Counted from the stretch's first letter, positions 1 through 7,461 are shown. The stretch is 14,654 nt of DNA from Oxalobacteraceae bacterium UBA7693 (GCA_002482715.1 DLGN01000193.1:10707-25360), one strand, 5' to 3'. A program made the numbers and translations. The notes: a model not told the origin generated them from the letters alone.

Positions 1-1
1 G

Positions 2-73
2 TGGATACCCAGAGCCAGAAATCAACAAGCTGACCGTTTGGCACTTCAAGCAACTCAGCAAACAGTCATTTAG
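2..73 (+). CDS. RNase H-like (reverse-transcriptase-like RNase HI) protein, C-terminal 23 residues only
   Basis: The left edge cuts this gene. In the frame starting at base 2 the last 23 residues read WIPRARNQQADRLALQA and so on, ending at TAG (71-73). The pattern W-(I/V)-P-R-x-x-N-x-x-A-D-x-L-(A/S) is the end of the RNase HI fold seen in reverse-transcriptase-like RNase H proteins, where the Asp of the AD.L motif is the last metal-binding carboxylate. Known role of the family: hydrolysis of RNA in RNA/DNA hybrids, although many short members are uncharacterised. A good rho-independent terminator follows 35 bases later, which supports a gene ending here on this strand. A second open frame (3-89) gives no recognisable motif. 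Too little is present to name the gene. Confidence 0.55.
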   Translation, partial: WIPRARNQQADRLALQATQQTVI

Positions 74-107
74 AAAATTGACGAGCTAATAAAATAGTGT
101 CGAACAG

Positions 108-148
108 TTCAGATCCAAACACAAAGTGATGTCTGGATCTGAATTTTT
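108..148 (+). terminator. Rho-independent terminator of the RNase H-like gene
   Basis: A perfect 10-bp stem, TTCAGATCCA (108-117) with TGGATCTGAA (134-143), encloses a 16-base loop and is followed directly by TTTTT (144-148). The T run is on the plus strand only, so it serves the gene entering from the left edge and not the converging porin gene. Confidence 0.75.
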
Positions 149-151
149 ATC

Positions 152-171
152 TGAGAACAGAATTCTTCTCA
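152..171. repeat. Short inverted repeat 3' of the porin gene
   Basis: TGAGAA (152-157) and TTCTCA (166-171) form a 6-bp stem around an 8-base loop containing GAATTC. It lies 8 bases beyond the porin stop codon. There is no T run on the minus strand, so it would be an mRNA 3'-end hairpin rather than a classical terminator. Weak on its own. Confidence 0.3.
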
Positions 172-179
172 CGCCTATT

Positions 180-1349
180 TTAGAAAATGCCTTGCAAAGA
201 AACCGAAAACAATTTTGAATCGCCAAAAAAAGGATAAGGATAATGTGACTTATCTTTAGAAATGTCGTACTGAATTTTTAATGCCGTATCTTGGCGGAAA
301 TCCCAACGCAAAGATAAATACTGTGTTTTTCTTCCTTCTGTTGGTTCATTCACCGTGGTGTATTGTGAATAGGTGTACATGGGCGTCCAACTACCAAATT
401 GGTAGCCAACACCGACTAAAGCGTATTTATAAATATTATTTAATCCTTTTGATGCATCCACCTGCTGATAGCGATCAACTTCGGCTTTAATCAACCAATT
501 TTTGTAATCCATATTGGCCGATACACCCATAATTTGTGTGGATTGATTATTCACAAGATACAGCTTGCCACCGCCGACTTGATCCTGCCATAAAGTATCT
601 TTGTAGCGCATATACATTGCACGTACATCAACGATGCCATTATTGGCTGCAACCGAAACGCCTAGAATTTTTTTCCAAGATTCATGGGTCGGAGTCGTGT
701 AATAAATTAAGGTATCGTAAGCATTATTTTTTTGGGTATAGCCACCGGTCCAGGCTGAGATGGTCGATGCCCATTCAGATTGCCCTAACTGCATACGGTA
801 GCTGAGATTGGCACCGTTATATGCGTAGATAGGCCAACCGTAAACATCAGGTGCTGGACGCACCCATGGATAGGCGTAGCCTATATACAGATAGTCACTG
901 TAGTAATACAAGGGGATGCGCATTTTGCCGGCTTGAAAAGTCCAAGGAGAGTCTTGCTTTGGTGTCCAGGTCGCATATAACCAATCAACAGTCGGGCGGG
1001 AACCCTTATTGGGATTGTTAGCGCGACTAATGATTTGGGTAGTGGCAGAAAAAGTTGGGCTAAAGTCCTTTTTTATTTGTATGCCTAGCAGCGATTCTTG
1101 GTCAAATTGGAAGCCCTTACTTTTTTCATAGACTCCCGCATATTCCCAAGCCTGCATGGAACAGGGGCACTGCCATTGTTGGTAAGTCCACGGTGTACTT
1201 TTGCCAAGGGCAGACCCGCTGAGTACCTTAGCCCCGGTAATATTATAGAAGCCAGTTAACTTAAGTGAGCCATCTTCACTTAAATCGATCGCATTGGCGA
1301 TAGTCGGCGTGAGCAAGAACAGCGTGAGTGCGAGTAGTGATTTTTTCAT
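180..1349 (-). CDS. Outer-membrane beta-barrel (porin-like) protein
   Basis: The 389-residue product starts with a clear Sec signal peptide (cleavage expected after ANA, residue 20). The mature part is rich in alternating aromatic/polar stretches with many Tyr and Trp residues, and the chain ends in Gly-Ile-Phe; a terminal Phe is the usual outer-membrane beta-barrel assembly signal. The segment KLTGFYNITG just after the signal peptide looks like a first barrel strand. I infer a general or solute-specific porin; no substrate motif is recognisable. An unusual CPC motif (Cys61, Cys63) sits near the N-terminus, and I see no other cysteines. A good Shine-Dalgarno (TTGGAG) precedes the ATG at 1349. 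The start lies 37 bases after the stop of the PstS-like gene, so the two are probably one operon, suggesting that this porin admits the ligand of that binding protein. Assignment as porin is fairly sure, substrate unknown. Confidence 0.75.
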   Translation of the reverse strand: MKKSLLALTLFLLTPTIANAIDLSEDGSLKLTGFYNITGAKVLSGSALGKSTPWTYQQWQCPCSMQAWEYAGVYEKSKGFQFDQESLLGIQIKKDFSPTFSATTQIISRANNPNKGSRPTVDWLYATWTPKQDSPWTFQAGKMRIPLYYYSDYLYIGYAYPWVRPAPDVYGWPIYAYNGANLSYRMQLGQSEWASTISAWTGGYTQKNNAYDTLIYYTTPTHESWKKILGVSVAANNGIVDVRAMYMRYKDTLWQDQVGGGKLYLVNNQSTQIMGVSANMDYKNWLIKAEVDRYQQVDASKGLNNIYKYALVGVGYQFGSWTPMYTYSQYTTVNEPTEGRKTQYLSLRWDFRQDTALKIQYDISKDKSHYPYPFFGDSKLFSVSLQGIF

Positions 1350-1386
1350 TTTGTAATCTCCAAGAAGTGAAAGCCTATCTTGCTAT

Positions 1387-1797
1387 TCAAGGTATTGAGA
1401 TAAGGACTTTGACGCTATCATCCACTGCGGCTTTTTCTATATACCCGATCGCGTTCACATTTTCGCGAATAGCTTTTTTTATGTCTTCACTACTTTTTAA
1501 TTCTCTTGGAGGTTTTCCCTTACCAGTGAACACAATACGTGCCCAAATTGCTTGTACTTGAGGAGGTTCTTTTTCTAAGACTTTTTTATAGAACTCTAAG
1601 CGGATTGGCGATCCGTTTGCTTGTTCTAAAGGTGTAAATTGCACAGAGCCGCCTAAGAAATATTGCGCGACTTGTGATGGGGTCATGCTCTTAATGTCAT
1701 TGAGCGGATTCACCACAATGACTAGTTCAGACCATGCAGGGAGACTGATGCTTGATAGTGCAGCGGCCATTGTCAAAGAGCGTATCAACTGTTTCAT
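1387..1797 (-). CDS. Half-length PstS-like phosphate-type periplasmic binding protein
   Basis: The product has 136 residues with a signal peptide (cleavage near PAWS, residue 23). After it come a beta strand plus VNPLNDIKSMTPSQVAQYFLG, resembling the PstS segment where the chain enters the helix before the 'FLGK...W' motif, and near the C-terminus NAIGYIE, the counterpart of the PstS 'GAIGYVE' motif. Full PstS proteins are roughly 320-350 residues; this one contains a single-lobe version, a known group often annotated as phosphate ABC transporter substrate-binding protein. No permease or ATPase genes are nearby, so transport by a classical Pst system is not shown. I prefer the ATG at 1797 to the one at 1812, because AGGA sits 7 bases upstream of 1797 and the signal peptide then starts MKQLIRS. 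It is first in an operon with the porin gene. Ligand (phosphate or another oxyanion) is inferred. Confidence 0.75.
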   Translation of the reverse strand: MKQLIRSLTMAAALSSISLPAWSELVIVVNPLNDIKSMTPSQVAQYFLGGSVQFTPLEQANGSPIRLEFYKKVLEKEPPQVQAIWARIVFTGKGKPPRELKSSEDIKKAIRENVNAIGYIEKAAVDDSVKVLISIP

Positions 1798-1900
1798 AAA
1801 ATTCCTGTCCATAAGAAATGTCAGAATAAAAACCGAAGACTATCAACTGGTTTTCAGTGTAGGACAAAAATATTATTTAGGTGAAATTTGTTGCCAGCGG

Positions 1901-1918
1901 CTGACACAATTCTGACGA
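1901..1918 (-). promoter_or_regulatory. Possible Pho box upstream of the PstS-like/porin operon
   Basis: On the minus strand the site reads TCGTCAG-AATT-GTGTCAG: two 7-base direct repeats with an 11-base period and an A/T-only 4-base spacer. The enterobacterial PhoB box is CTGTCAT-N4-CTGTCAT. The repeats match that consensus at 4 of 7 and 5 of 7 positions, with GTCA intact in both. It lies about 105 bases upstream of the PstS-like start and in the correct orientation. A well-spaced -10 (about 10 bases downstream of the box) is not obvious; TAAATA at 1879-1874 is the nearest AT-rich candidate. This is inference from pattern and gene context. Confidence 0.35.
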
Positions 1919-1946
1919 AATATTTTTTTAGTGTGAAATATAAAAT

Positions 1947-1980
1947 AAAAAAGGAAACTGTTTTGAGCAGTTTCCTTTTT
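1947..1980 (-). terminator. Rho-independent terminator of the S9 peptidase gene
   Basis: AAGGAAACTG (1951-1960) pairs with CAGTTTCCTT (1968-1977) around a 7-base loop, and the stem extends into A/T pairs on both sides. On the minus strand it is followed by a T-rich tract (TTTTTTATTTTA), which fits termination of the S9 peptidase transcript about 60 bases after its stop codon. The plus strand also has a T run, but no plus-strand gene ends here. Confidence 0.8.
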
Positions 1981-2004
1981 ATTTTTTTGTGACTTCGTTT
2001 TAAT

Positions 2005-2030
2005 CTAGACCACGGTAAGATCTGGTCTAG
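2005..2030. repeat. Perfect 8-bp inverted repeat after the S9 peptidase stop codon
   Basis: CTAGACCA (2005-2012) and TGGTCTAG (2023-2030) are exact reverse complements around a 10-base spacer, ending 8 bases from the S9 stop codon. In RNA it forms a hairpin just ahead of the terminator hairpin at 1947-1980. It has no T run. It might protect the mRNA 3' end or be a protein-binding site. Confidence 0.5.
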
Positions 2031-2037
2031 TTCGCAC

Positions 2038-4125
2038 TTATTTTTGCAAATGCTTACCCATCCAATTAAGTACCGTGTGATGCCACAACAATGAGTTTGC
2101 AGGTTTTAAGATATGATGATTTTCATCCGGGAAGGTCAGTAACTGACTGTCTATTCCGCGGCGTTGTAAGGCTGTGAATGCGGCAAATGATTGTGCGCTA
2201 GGAACACGGAAATCGAGTTCACCTTGCGTCACTAACATTGGCGTTTTCCATTTCAATACATGCGCGGACGGATTATGTTTTTCATGTTTCGCCGGAACAT
2301 CATAATACGTGCCACCATTTTCCCATTCAGTGAACCATAATTCTTCGGTGGTGTAGTACATAGAACGACTGTCAAAAATACCCGCGTGATTGACGATGCA
2401 CTTAAAGCCGTCATTCCAATTGCCAGCAATCCAGTTCATCATGAATCCACCGTAGGATGCACCCAAGGCACAGGCCTTGCTGCTATCTAACCAAGCAAAC
2501 TTCTTCGCAGCGGCCGCCATACCAAGTTCTAAATCGACCAAAGGTTTGCCACCCCAATCTTGGCTGATGGAATCCGTAAATTGTTGACCGTAGCCGAGCG
2601 AACCATGGAAATCAATAAACACGACCGCATAGCCTGCGCCTGCATAAGTTTGTGGATTCCAACGATAGCTCCAGTTGTTCGCAAAACTACTTTGCGGACC
2701 GCCGTGAACGATGAACGCGATTGGATATTTTTGCCCCGCTTTTGCATTCCACGGTTTCATCACATAGCCATACACTTTTTCGCCTTTGGCACCGGCGTAA
2801 CTAAACTGCTCGTATTCGCCAAAGCGCACATCTGCCAATGCTTGCTTGTTGACCTCGGTGATTTGTGTCCAAGCGTTTTGTGGCAATGCAGATTTGTAAA
2901 GTTGTGCGCCTGAAGCCAGATCCGTCTTAGCGATGACTGCTGTATTCGCGCGTACGTCATAACCGGCGACAGAGCCTTGGTCTGAGAGTGCCTTGACTTT
3001 GCCATTAGTCGCATCAATCGAAAACAAGCGCAATTGACCAATGTCAAAAGCACTGGTGTACAAGGTTTTGCCATCTTCGGACCAAGTTAAATTGCTGGCT
3101 GAGCGATCCCAGCTTTCTGCCAAGGCGCGCTTCTTGCCAGTTCTGACGTCCATTAACATAATCTGGAAGCGATCCGCTTCGAAGCCGGGACGCTTCATCG
3201 CCAAATATGCCAGGGTATTACCGTCTGGTGAAAACGCTGGTTTTGCATCCCATGCTGGATTGTCTGCAGTCAAATTTTGTGGTGCAGTGCCGCCAGTTGC
3301 GGACACTTTGAATAAATCAAAGTTCGTTGACCAAGCCTCGGTTTTTCCGGCGATACGTGCTGAAAACACGAGATGCTTACCATCTGGCGTAAATGCATAA
3401 TCTTCTTGATCGCCGTCCGGTTTGGAGTGGACATCGGCTTCTAAAGTGCCAGACAAATTCACTGGTGCTTTGCTGGCAATATGTTGATTGTTGAGCTCAG
3501 CTGAGAACAATACATTACGGCGACCATCAGCCCAGGTGTCCCAGTGACGAATAAAAAGTTTGTCATGAATTTTACCGCTGGCCTGATTTTTTGTTTTGGC
3601 CTCAAGACGATCTTTTGTGCAGATTAAGTCAGGACAATCGCGAAAAACTTCAATCGCCATGGCGATTCGGTTTTCCGTAGGCGCGACTTTGAAACTTTCG
3701 ATATCGAGCGGTAAATCAGTGACTTTTTGTGCCTCGCCACCAGCGATAGCTAAACGCCATACTTGACCACTACCAGAACGGCTGGATACAAAATAGATCG
3801 CATCGCCTTTAGCTGACCATTGTGGACCGGAGTTATTACCTTCGTTGTTGTTCGCGACGTTGGTGAGTTTTTTCGGTGCTGGCTTTGGATCAGTCAAGCT
3901 TAGCAGCCAGAGATCCCAGCGACCACGGTTCTTCTCCAAGTCCGTCGTGCGTTGTGCATACACGACGTGCTTGCCGTCAGGTGATACGACCGGACTCACT
4001 ACGCGATCCATCTTTACCAAATCTTCGACGGTGAAACCACGACCATCGGCCAAAGCCTGCGAATTCATGCCGATACTTGCAAGGGCGACGACGGCTGCGT
4101 TTAAAACAAAATTTTTAATTTTCAT
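2038..4125 (-). CDS. Exported S9-family serine peptidase (prolyl oligopeptidase / DPP-type)
   Basis: The product has 695 residues. A Sec signal peptide (about residues 1-26, ending QALA) indicates export to the periplasm or outside. Residues about 40-430 carry several PD40/WD40-like beta-propeller repeats of the form 'SPDGKxxxY' (e.g. SPDGKHVVYAQ, TPDGKHLVFSA, SPDGNTLAYLA, SEDGKTLYTSA). The C-terminal alpha/beta-hydrolase domain holds the catalytic triad: Ser557 in GASYGGFMM, Asp638 in GELDFRVP and His670 in PDENHHIL. Length and layout fit the dipeptidyl-peptidase/acylaminoacyl-peptidase branch of S9, which removes short peptides from N-termini of oligopeptides; the exact specificity cannot be read. 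GGAG lies 6-7 bases before the ATG. It is transcribed divergently from another exported peptidase (M16), so both may act in peptide turnover or nutrition. Family assignment is secure. Confidence 0.92.
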   Translation of the reverse strand: MKIKNFVLNAAVVALASIGMNSQALADGRGFTVEDLVKMDRVVSPVVSPDGKHVVYAQRTTDLEKNRGRWDLWLLSLTDPKPAPKKLTNVANNNEGNNSGPQWSAKGDAIYFVSSRSGSGQVWRLAIAGGEAQKVTDLPLDIESFKVAPTENRIAMAIEVFRDCPDLICTKDRLEAKTKNQASGKIHDKLFIRHWDTWADGRRNVLFSAELNNQHIASKAPVNLSGTLEADVHSKPDGDQEDYAFTPDGKHLVFSARIAGKTEAWSTNFDLFKVSATGGTAPQNLTADNPAWDAKPAFSPDGNTLAYLAMKRPGFEADRFQIMLMDVRTGKKRALAESWDRSASNLTWSEDGKTLYTSAFDIGQLRLFSIDATNGKVKALSDQGSVAGYDVRANTAVIAKTDLASGAQLYKSALPQNAWTQITEVNKQALADVRFGEYEQFSYAGAKGEKVYGYVMKPWNAKAGQKYPIAFIVHGGPQSSFANNWSYRWNPQTYAGAGYAVVFIDFHGSLGYGQQFTDSISQDWGGKPLVDLELGMAAAAKKFAWLDSSKACALGASYGGFMMNWIAGNWNDGFKCIVNHAGIFDSRSMYYTTEELWFTEWENGGTYYDVPAKHEKHNPSAHVLKWKTPMLVTQGELDFRVPSAQSFAAFTALQRRGIDSQLLTFPDENHHILKPANSLLWHHTVLNWMGKHLQK

Positions 4126-4509
4126 TATTTCTCCAGTGGGTGTTCTTGCTCGTTCATCTCATGCGTTGTCACGAGACTGTGCATTTTAGCCGCAAGCAGT
4201 CAGATTGAAATTGATCTCATGTAAATAATATTATTGGTACATGAAAAAAATGTGAGATGGAGTTTCGCTGTTATTTTTGCTGTTATATATGGAAAAGTCA
4301 GTGATTGAAACTCATCACACATTTCGCGTACTTCATCCTCGTTTAAACTATTTTGATCAGAAACCACCTAATAGCATGTCATTTTTGATATGCTGATGAC
4401 ATCGTTTTATTAAATTAACGATAAGAATATTAATACTTGATTTAGTGCAATGAAATAATCTTCAGGAATCTTTTTTGTTGCTTCGCTATCTCTTTCAAAT
4501 GGGAACACT
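4126..4509. promoter_or_regulatory. 384-base divergent intergenic region between the S9 and M16 peptidase genes
   Basis: No gene is visible here. It must hold both promoters. On the S9 side I see TAAAAT (minus strand, 4188-4183) as a possible -10 with a weak TTTCAA 16 bases upstream, and a nested palindrome at 4214-4258 (listed separately). On the M16 side there is an inverted repeat ATGTCAT (4376-4382) / ATGACAT (4396-4402) with a 13-base spacer, and AT-rich sequence but no convincing -35/-10 pair. The M16 ATG has GGGA five bases upstream. Confidence 0.5.
4214..4258. promoter_or_regulatory. Nested palindrome, operator-like, upstream of the S9 peptidase
   Basis: CATGTA (4218-4223) and TACATG (4238-4243) flank a perfect 12-bp palindrome AATAATATTATT (4224-4235). 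Outside them ATCTCA (4214-4219) and TGAGAT (4253-4258) form a further inverted pair. The CATGTA...TACATG element is 26 bp with dyad symmetry, typical in size for a dimeric regulator. It would be centred near -55 if TAAAAT at 4188-4183 is the -10 of the S9 gene. No regulator family can be named. Confidence 0.4.
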
Positions 4510-7302
4510 ATGAAACTGAAACCAATCTGTCTCGCCTTTGCGTTAGCATTTAGTTCTGCCTCTGTTGTTATACCCGCTGTTGCGCAAGATGCGAAAGCAC
4601 CTGCGACAAAGACGGCAAAAGCTGCTAAGGCAGCACCTGCTGCCGTTTACACTTCTGTTGAAGGTATTACCGAATACCGTTTAGCCAATGGCTTGCGGGT
4701 TTTGCTCGCCCCCGATGCATCTAAGCCTACCACGACAGTCAACGTCACCTACATGGTTGGGTCACGCCATGAAAGTTATGGTGAGACAGGGATGGCGCAC
4801 TTGTTGGAGCATTTGCTGTTTAAAGGTACGAAAACCAGCGGTAATTTAATGGATCAGTTGAGTAAGCGTGGTATGCAATTTAATGGTACGACTTTCTATG
4901 ATCGTACGAATTACTACGAAACTTTCCCTGCTAGCGAAGATAATTTGCAGTGGGCTTTGAGCATGGAAGCAGATCGTATGATCAATTCCAAAATTGCGCG
5001 TAGTGATTTGGATACAGAATTTTCTGTCGTGCGTAATGAGATGGAAATCGGCGAAAACAATCCATTCCGCGTGTTATGGAAACAATTGGCCGCAGTAACT
5101 TTCGACTGGCACAACTATGGTAATAACACCATTGGTGCACGTGCCGACGTTGAAGGCGTCAAGATCGAAAACCTACAAGGTTTCTACCGCAAGTTCTATC
5201 AACCAGATAATGCTGTCTTGATGGTAGCCGGTAAATTTGATACCGCAAAAACACTAGCATTGATTGAAAAGACCTTTGGCGGTATTGCAAAACCTGGTCG
5301 CCAATTAGAGAAAACCTGGACACGTGAACAAGCGCGTGATGGTGTGCGTGAAGTGACTGTCCGTCGCGTGACAGATCAACAGATGGCTGCTGTGTTGTAT
5401 CCAACTGCACCAGGTAGCCATGCAGACGCAGCAGCATTATCTGCTTTGGGGGATATTTTGGGATCTGCACCAAATGGTCGTTTGCATAAACAATTAGTAG
5501 AAACCAAGCAAGCAGTCGGCGTTGGCAACATCGTGTTCCAATTGGCTGAGCCTGGATATTCTATGTATATGACGATGTTGAGCAAGGACCAAAGCGTCGA
5601 TGCAGCGAAAAAAACTTTGATCGACACAGTGGAAGGTCTGGAAAAAAATCCAGTCACCGAAGCGGAATTAAAGCGTGCTAAAACGACTTTGCTCAATGAT
5701 TTAGAAAAGACGATTAACGACCCGCAACGCTTGTGTGTGAGTATGTCTGAGTCTATCGCGATGGGCGATTGGCGTTTATTCTTCATTCAGCGCGATCGTA
5801 TTGAGGCCTTAACTTTGGCGGATGTCAATCGTGTTGCGAAGAATTACTTCAAACAAGATAACCGTAGTTTTGGTCAGTTCATTCCAGTCGCAACACCAGA
5901 TCGCGCTGAAGTTCCTGATACGCCTGATGTCGCTAAATTAGTCGATGGCTATAAAGGCCGCGCGAAAGTCGCTGCTGGTGAAACATTTGATGCAACACCA
6001 GCAAATATTGACAAGCGTACTGAAAAATTCAATTTGGCAAATGGTGCGAAAGTTGCGTTGTTGAGTAAAAAGACACGCGGTGAAACTGTGAGTGGTCGCT
6101 TGAATTTGCATTTAGGTGATGAAACTTCACTCTTTGGCAAAGTAGTGGCCTCTGATATCGCTGCTGATATGTTGATGCGCGGTTCTAGCAAGTTTACACG
6201 TGCAGAATTGGATACCAAATTGGGTGAATTGAAAGCTAAGTTATCCATTTCTGGCGCTGGTCAAAATGTAGCGGTCAGTTTTGAAACTGTGCGCGCCAAT
6301 TTGCCGGCATTGTTAGATATTATGCGCGACGTATTGCGTGCGCCAACATTCCCGCAAACCGAATTTGAATTGCTGGTGAAAGAGAACTTGTCTGCACTCG
6401 AAAGTTCACGTAGCGAGCCACAAACGGCAGCGTCTGAAGCGATGAAAGTCAAGAAAAACGCACCGTATAAAAAAGGTGATATTCGTTATGCAGCCTCGAT
6501 TGATGACGGCATCGCTGAATATAGTGCGATTAAATTGGATGCTGCGAAAGACTTCTACAAGAACTTCTATGGCGCAAGTACTGCAGAATTTACTTTAGTT
6601 GGTGACTTCGATGCGCCAGCAGTGAAAGCCAAATTGGCGACCATCATTGGTGATTGGAATAGTCCAGCGAAGTTCACACGTGCACCAAGTTTGCCAGTGG
6701 CAGCTGCGACGGCCTCTGTTAAATTGGAAACACCAGATAAAGCGAACGCTTTCTATTTGGCAGATTTGCCGTTTGCATTAAATGATCAGGAGCCAGAGTA
6801 TCCTGCTTTATTGGTTGCTGACAATGTCTTGGGCGGTGGTATCAAGTCTCGCTTGTTCGGTCGTATTCGTCAGAAAGAGGGCATTAGCTATGGCGTAGGT
6901 AGTGGTGTTTCTGTACCTGCTTTAGATAAAACAGCAAGTTTGACTTTGTATGCGATGTTTGCACCGCAAAACTTAGAGCGTTTGCAAAATGCGATCAAAG
7001 AAGAGTTGAGCTTGTTTGTAAAAGACGGCATCACAGCAACAGAATTGGCCGACGCAAAACAAGCTCTGGCACAGACTTATGCTTTGCGTCGTGCGCAAGA
7101 TCCTGCATTAGCTGCTGCATTACGTAGTCAACTATTCTTAGGCCGTAGTATGGCCTTTGATGCAGAATTGGATGCGAAAATCGCCGCATTGACCTTAGAT
7201 CAAGTCAATACAGCGATTCGTCAATTTATCAAACCAGAAAGCATCGCACATTACTATGCAGGTGATTTTGTTGGTGCAGCAAAGAAAGCAGCAGCTAAGT
7301 AA
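4510..7302 (+). CDS. Exported two-domain M16 (pitrilysin/insulinase-type) zinc metallopeptidase
   Basis: The product has 930 residues. A Sec signal peptide (cleavage near AVAQ, residue 26) is followed by an Ala/Lys-rich linker to about residue 45. The first M16 unit has the inverted zinc motif HLLEH: His97 and His101 bind zinc, Glu100 is the catalytic base, and Glu177 in RNEMEIGENN, 76 residues on, is the third ligand. The second unit (about 505-925) lacks HxxEH but keeps the Arg/Tyr pair (Arg787, Tyr794 in RIRQKEGISYG) that family members use to grip substrate. So one chain carries an active and an inactive half, as in pitrilysin and PqqL-like proteins of similar length. Expected role: degradation of peptides or small unfolded proteins in the periplasm. 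No pqq genes are nearby, so I do not call it pqqL. It diverges from the S9 peptidase. Confidence 0.92.
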   Translation: MKLKPICLAFALAFSSASVVIPAVAQDAKAPATKTAKAAKAAPAAVYTSVEGITEYRLANGLRVLLAPDASKPTTTVNVTYMVGSRHESYGETGMAHLLEHLLFKGTKTSGNLMDQLSKRGMQFNGTTFYDRTNYYETFPASEDNLQWALSMEADRMINSKIARSDLDTEFSVVRNEMEIGENNPFRVLWKQLAAVTFDWHNYGNNTIGARADVEGVKIENLQGFYRKFYQPDNAVLMVAGKFDTAKTLALIEKTFGGIAKPGRQLEKTWTREQARDGVREVTVRRVTDQQMAAVLYPTAPGSHADAAALSALGDILGSAPNGRLHKQLVETKQAVGVGNIVFQLAEPGYSMYMTMLSKDQSVDAAKKTLIDTVEGLEKNPVTEAELKRAKTTLLNDLEKTINDPQRLCVSMSESIAMGDWRLFFIQRDRIEALTLADVNRVAKNYFKQDNRSFGQFIPVATPDRAEVPDTPDVAKLVDGYKGRAKVAAGETFDATPANIDKRTEKFNLANGAKVALLSKKTRGETVSGRLNLHLGDETSLFGKVVASDIAADMLMRGSSKFTRAELDTKLGELKAKLSISGAGQNVAVSFETVRANLPALLDIMRDVLRAPTFPQTEFELLVKENLSALESSRSEPQTAASEAMKVKKNAPYKKGDIRYAASIDDGIAEYSAIKLDAAKDFYKNFYGASTAEFTLVGDFDAPAVKAKLATIIGDWNSPAKFTRAPSLPVAAATASVKLETPDKANAFYLADLPFALNDQEPEYPALLVADNVLGGGIKSRLFGRIRQKEGISYGVGSGVSVPALDKTASLTLYAMFAPQNLERLQNAIKEELSLFVKDGITATELADAKQALAQTYALRRAQDPALAAALRSQLFLGRSMAFDAELDAKIAALTLDQVNTAIRQFIKPESIAHYYAGDFVGAAKKAAAK

Positions 7303-7322
7303 GTTGTGGTTAGATGAGGCTT

Positions 7323-7363
7323 AAGACTTGCCATTAGTAGGTGACAAGGAGGTGGCAAGTCTT
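7323..7363 (+). terminator. Long hairpin after the M16 peptidase gene
   Basis: AAGACTTGCCA (7323-7333) pairs perfectly with TGGCAAGTCTT (7353-7363) over 11 bp, around a 19-base loop, and is followed by TCTTTC. It starts 20 bases after the M16 stop. The tail is pyrimidine-rich but interrupted, so it is either a weak terminator or a 3'-end stabilising hairpin ahead of the stronger terminator at 7425-7461. Confidence 0.5.
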
Positions 7364-7424
7364 TCTTTCAATGCCGTGTTGAAATTGAAGAGCGAAGTGG
7401 ATTGGTGAGATTTCGCTTCTGATA

Positions 7425-7461
7425 AAAAAGGCGCAGTGTGATTTTCACACCGCGCCTTTTT
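7425..7461. terminator. Bidirectional rho-independent terminator between M16 peptidase and lipoprotein genes
   Basis: AAAAAGGCGC-A-GTGTG (7425-7440) pairs with CACAC-C-GCGCCTTTTT (7446-7461), with one A/C mismatch and a 5-base loop. T runs occur on both strands, so it can stop the M16 transcript from the left and the convergent glycine-zipper lipoprotein transcript from the right. Confidence 0.85.

Noticed and set aside
3..89. Alternative open frame at the left edge (ending TAA at 87-89)
   Set aside because: It shows no family pattern, whereas the overlapping frame ending at 73 has the RNase H-type W-P-R-N-AD-L signature; both cannot be confirmed from so few residues.
2560..2913. 117-codon open frame antisense to the S9 peptidase gene, with similar frames at 3041-3400 and 3845-4189
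   Set aside because: All are contained in or overlap the S9 coding region and show no protein-family features.
5376..5786. 136-codon open frame antisense to the M16 peptidase gene
   Set aside because: It lies wholly inside a gene with complete catalytic motifs, has no recognisable domain and no sign of its own promoter or Shine-Dalgarno.
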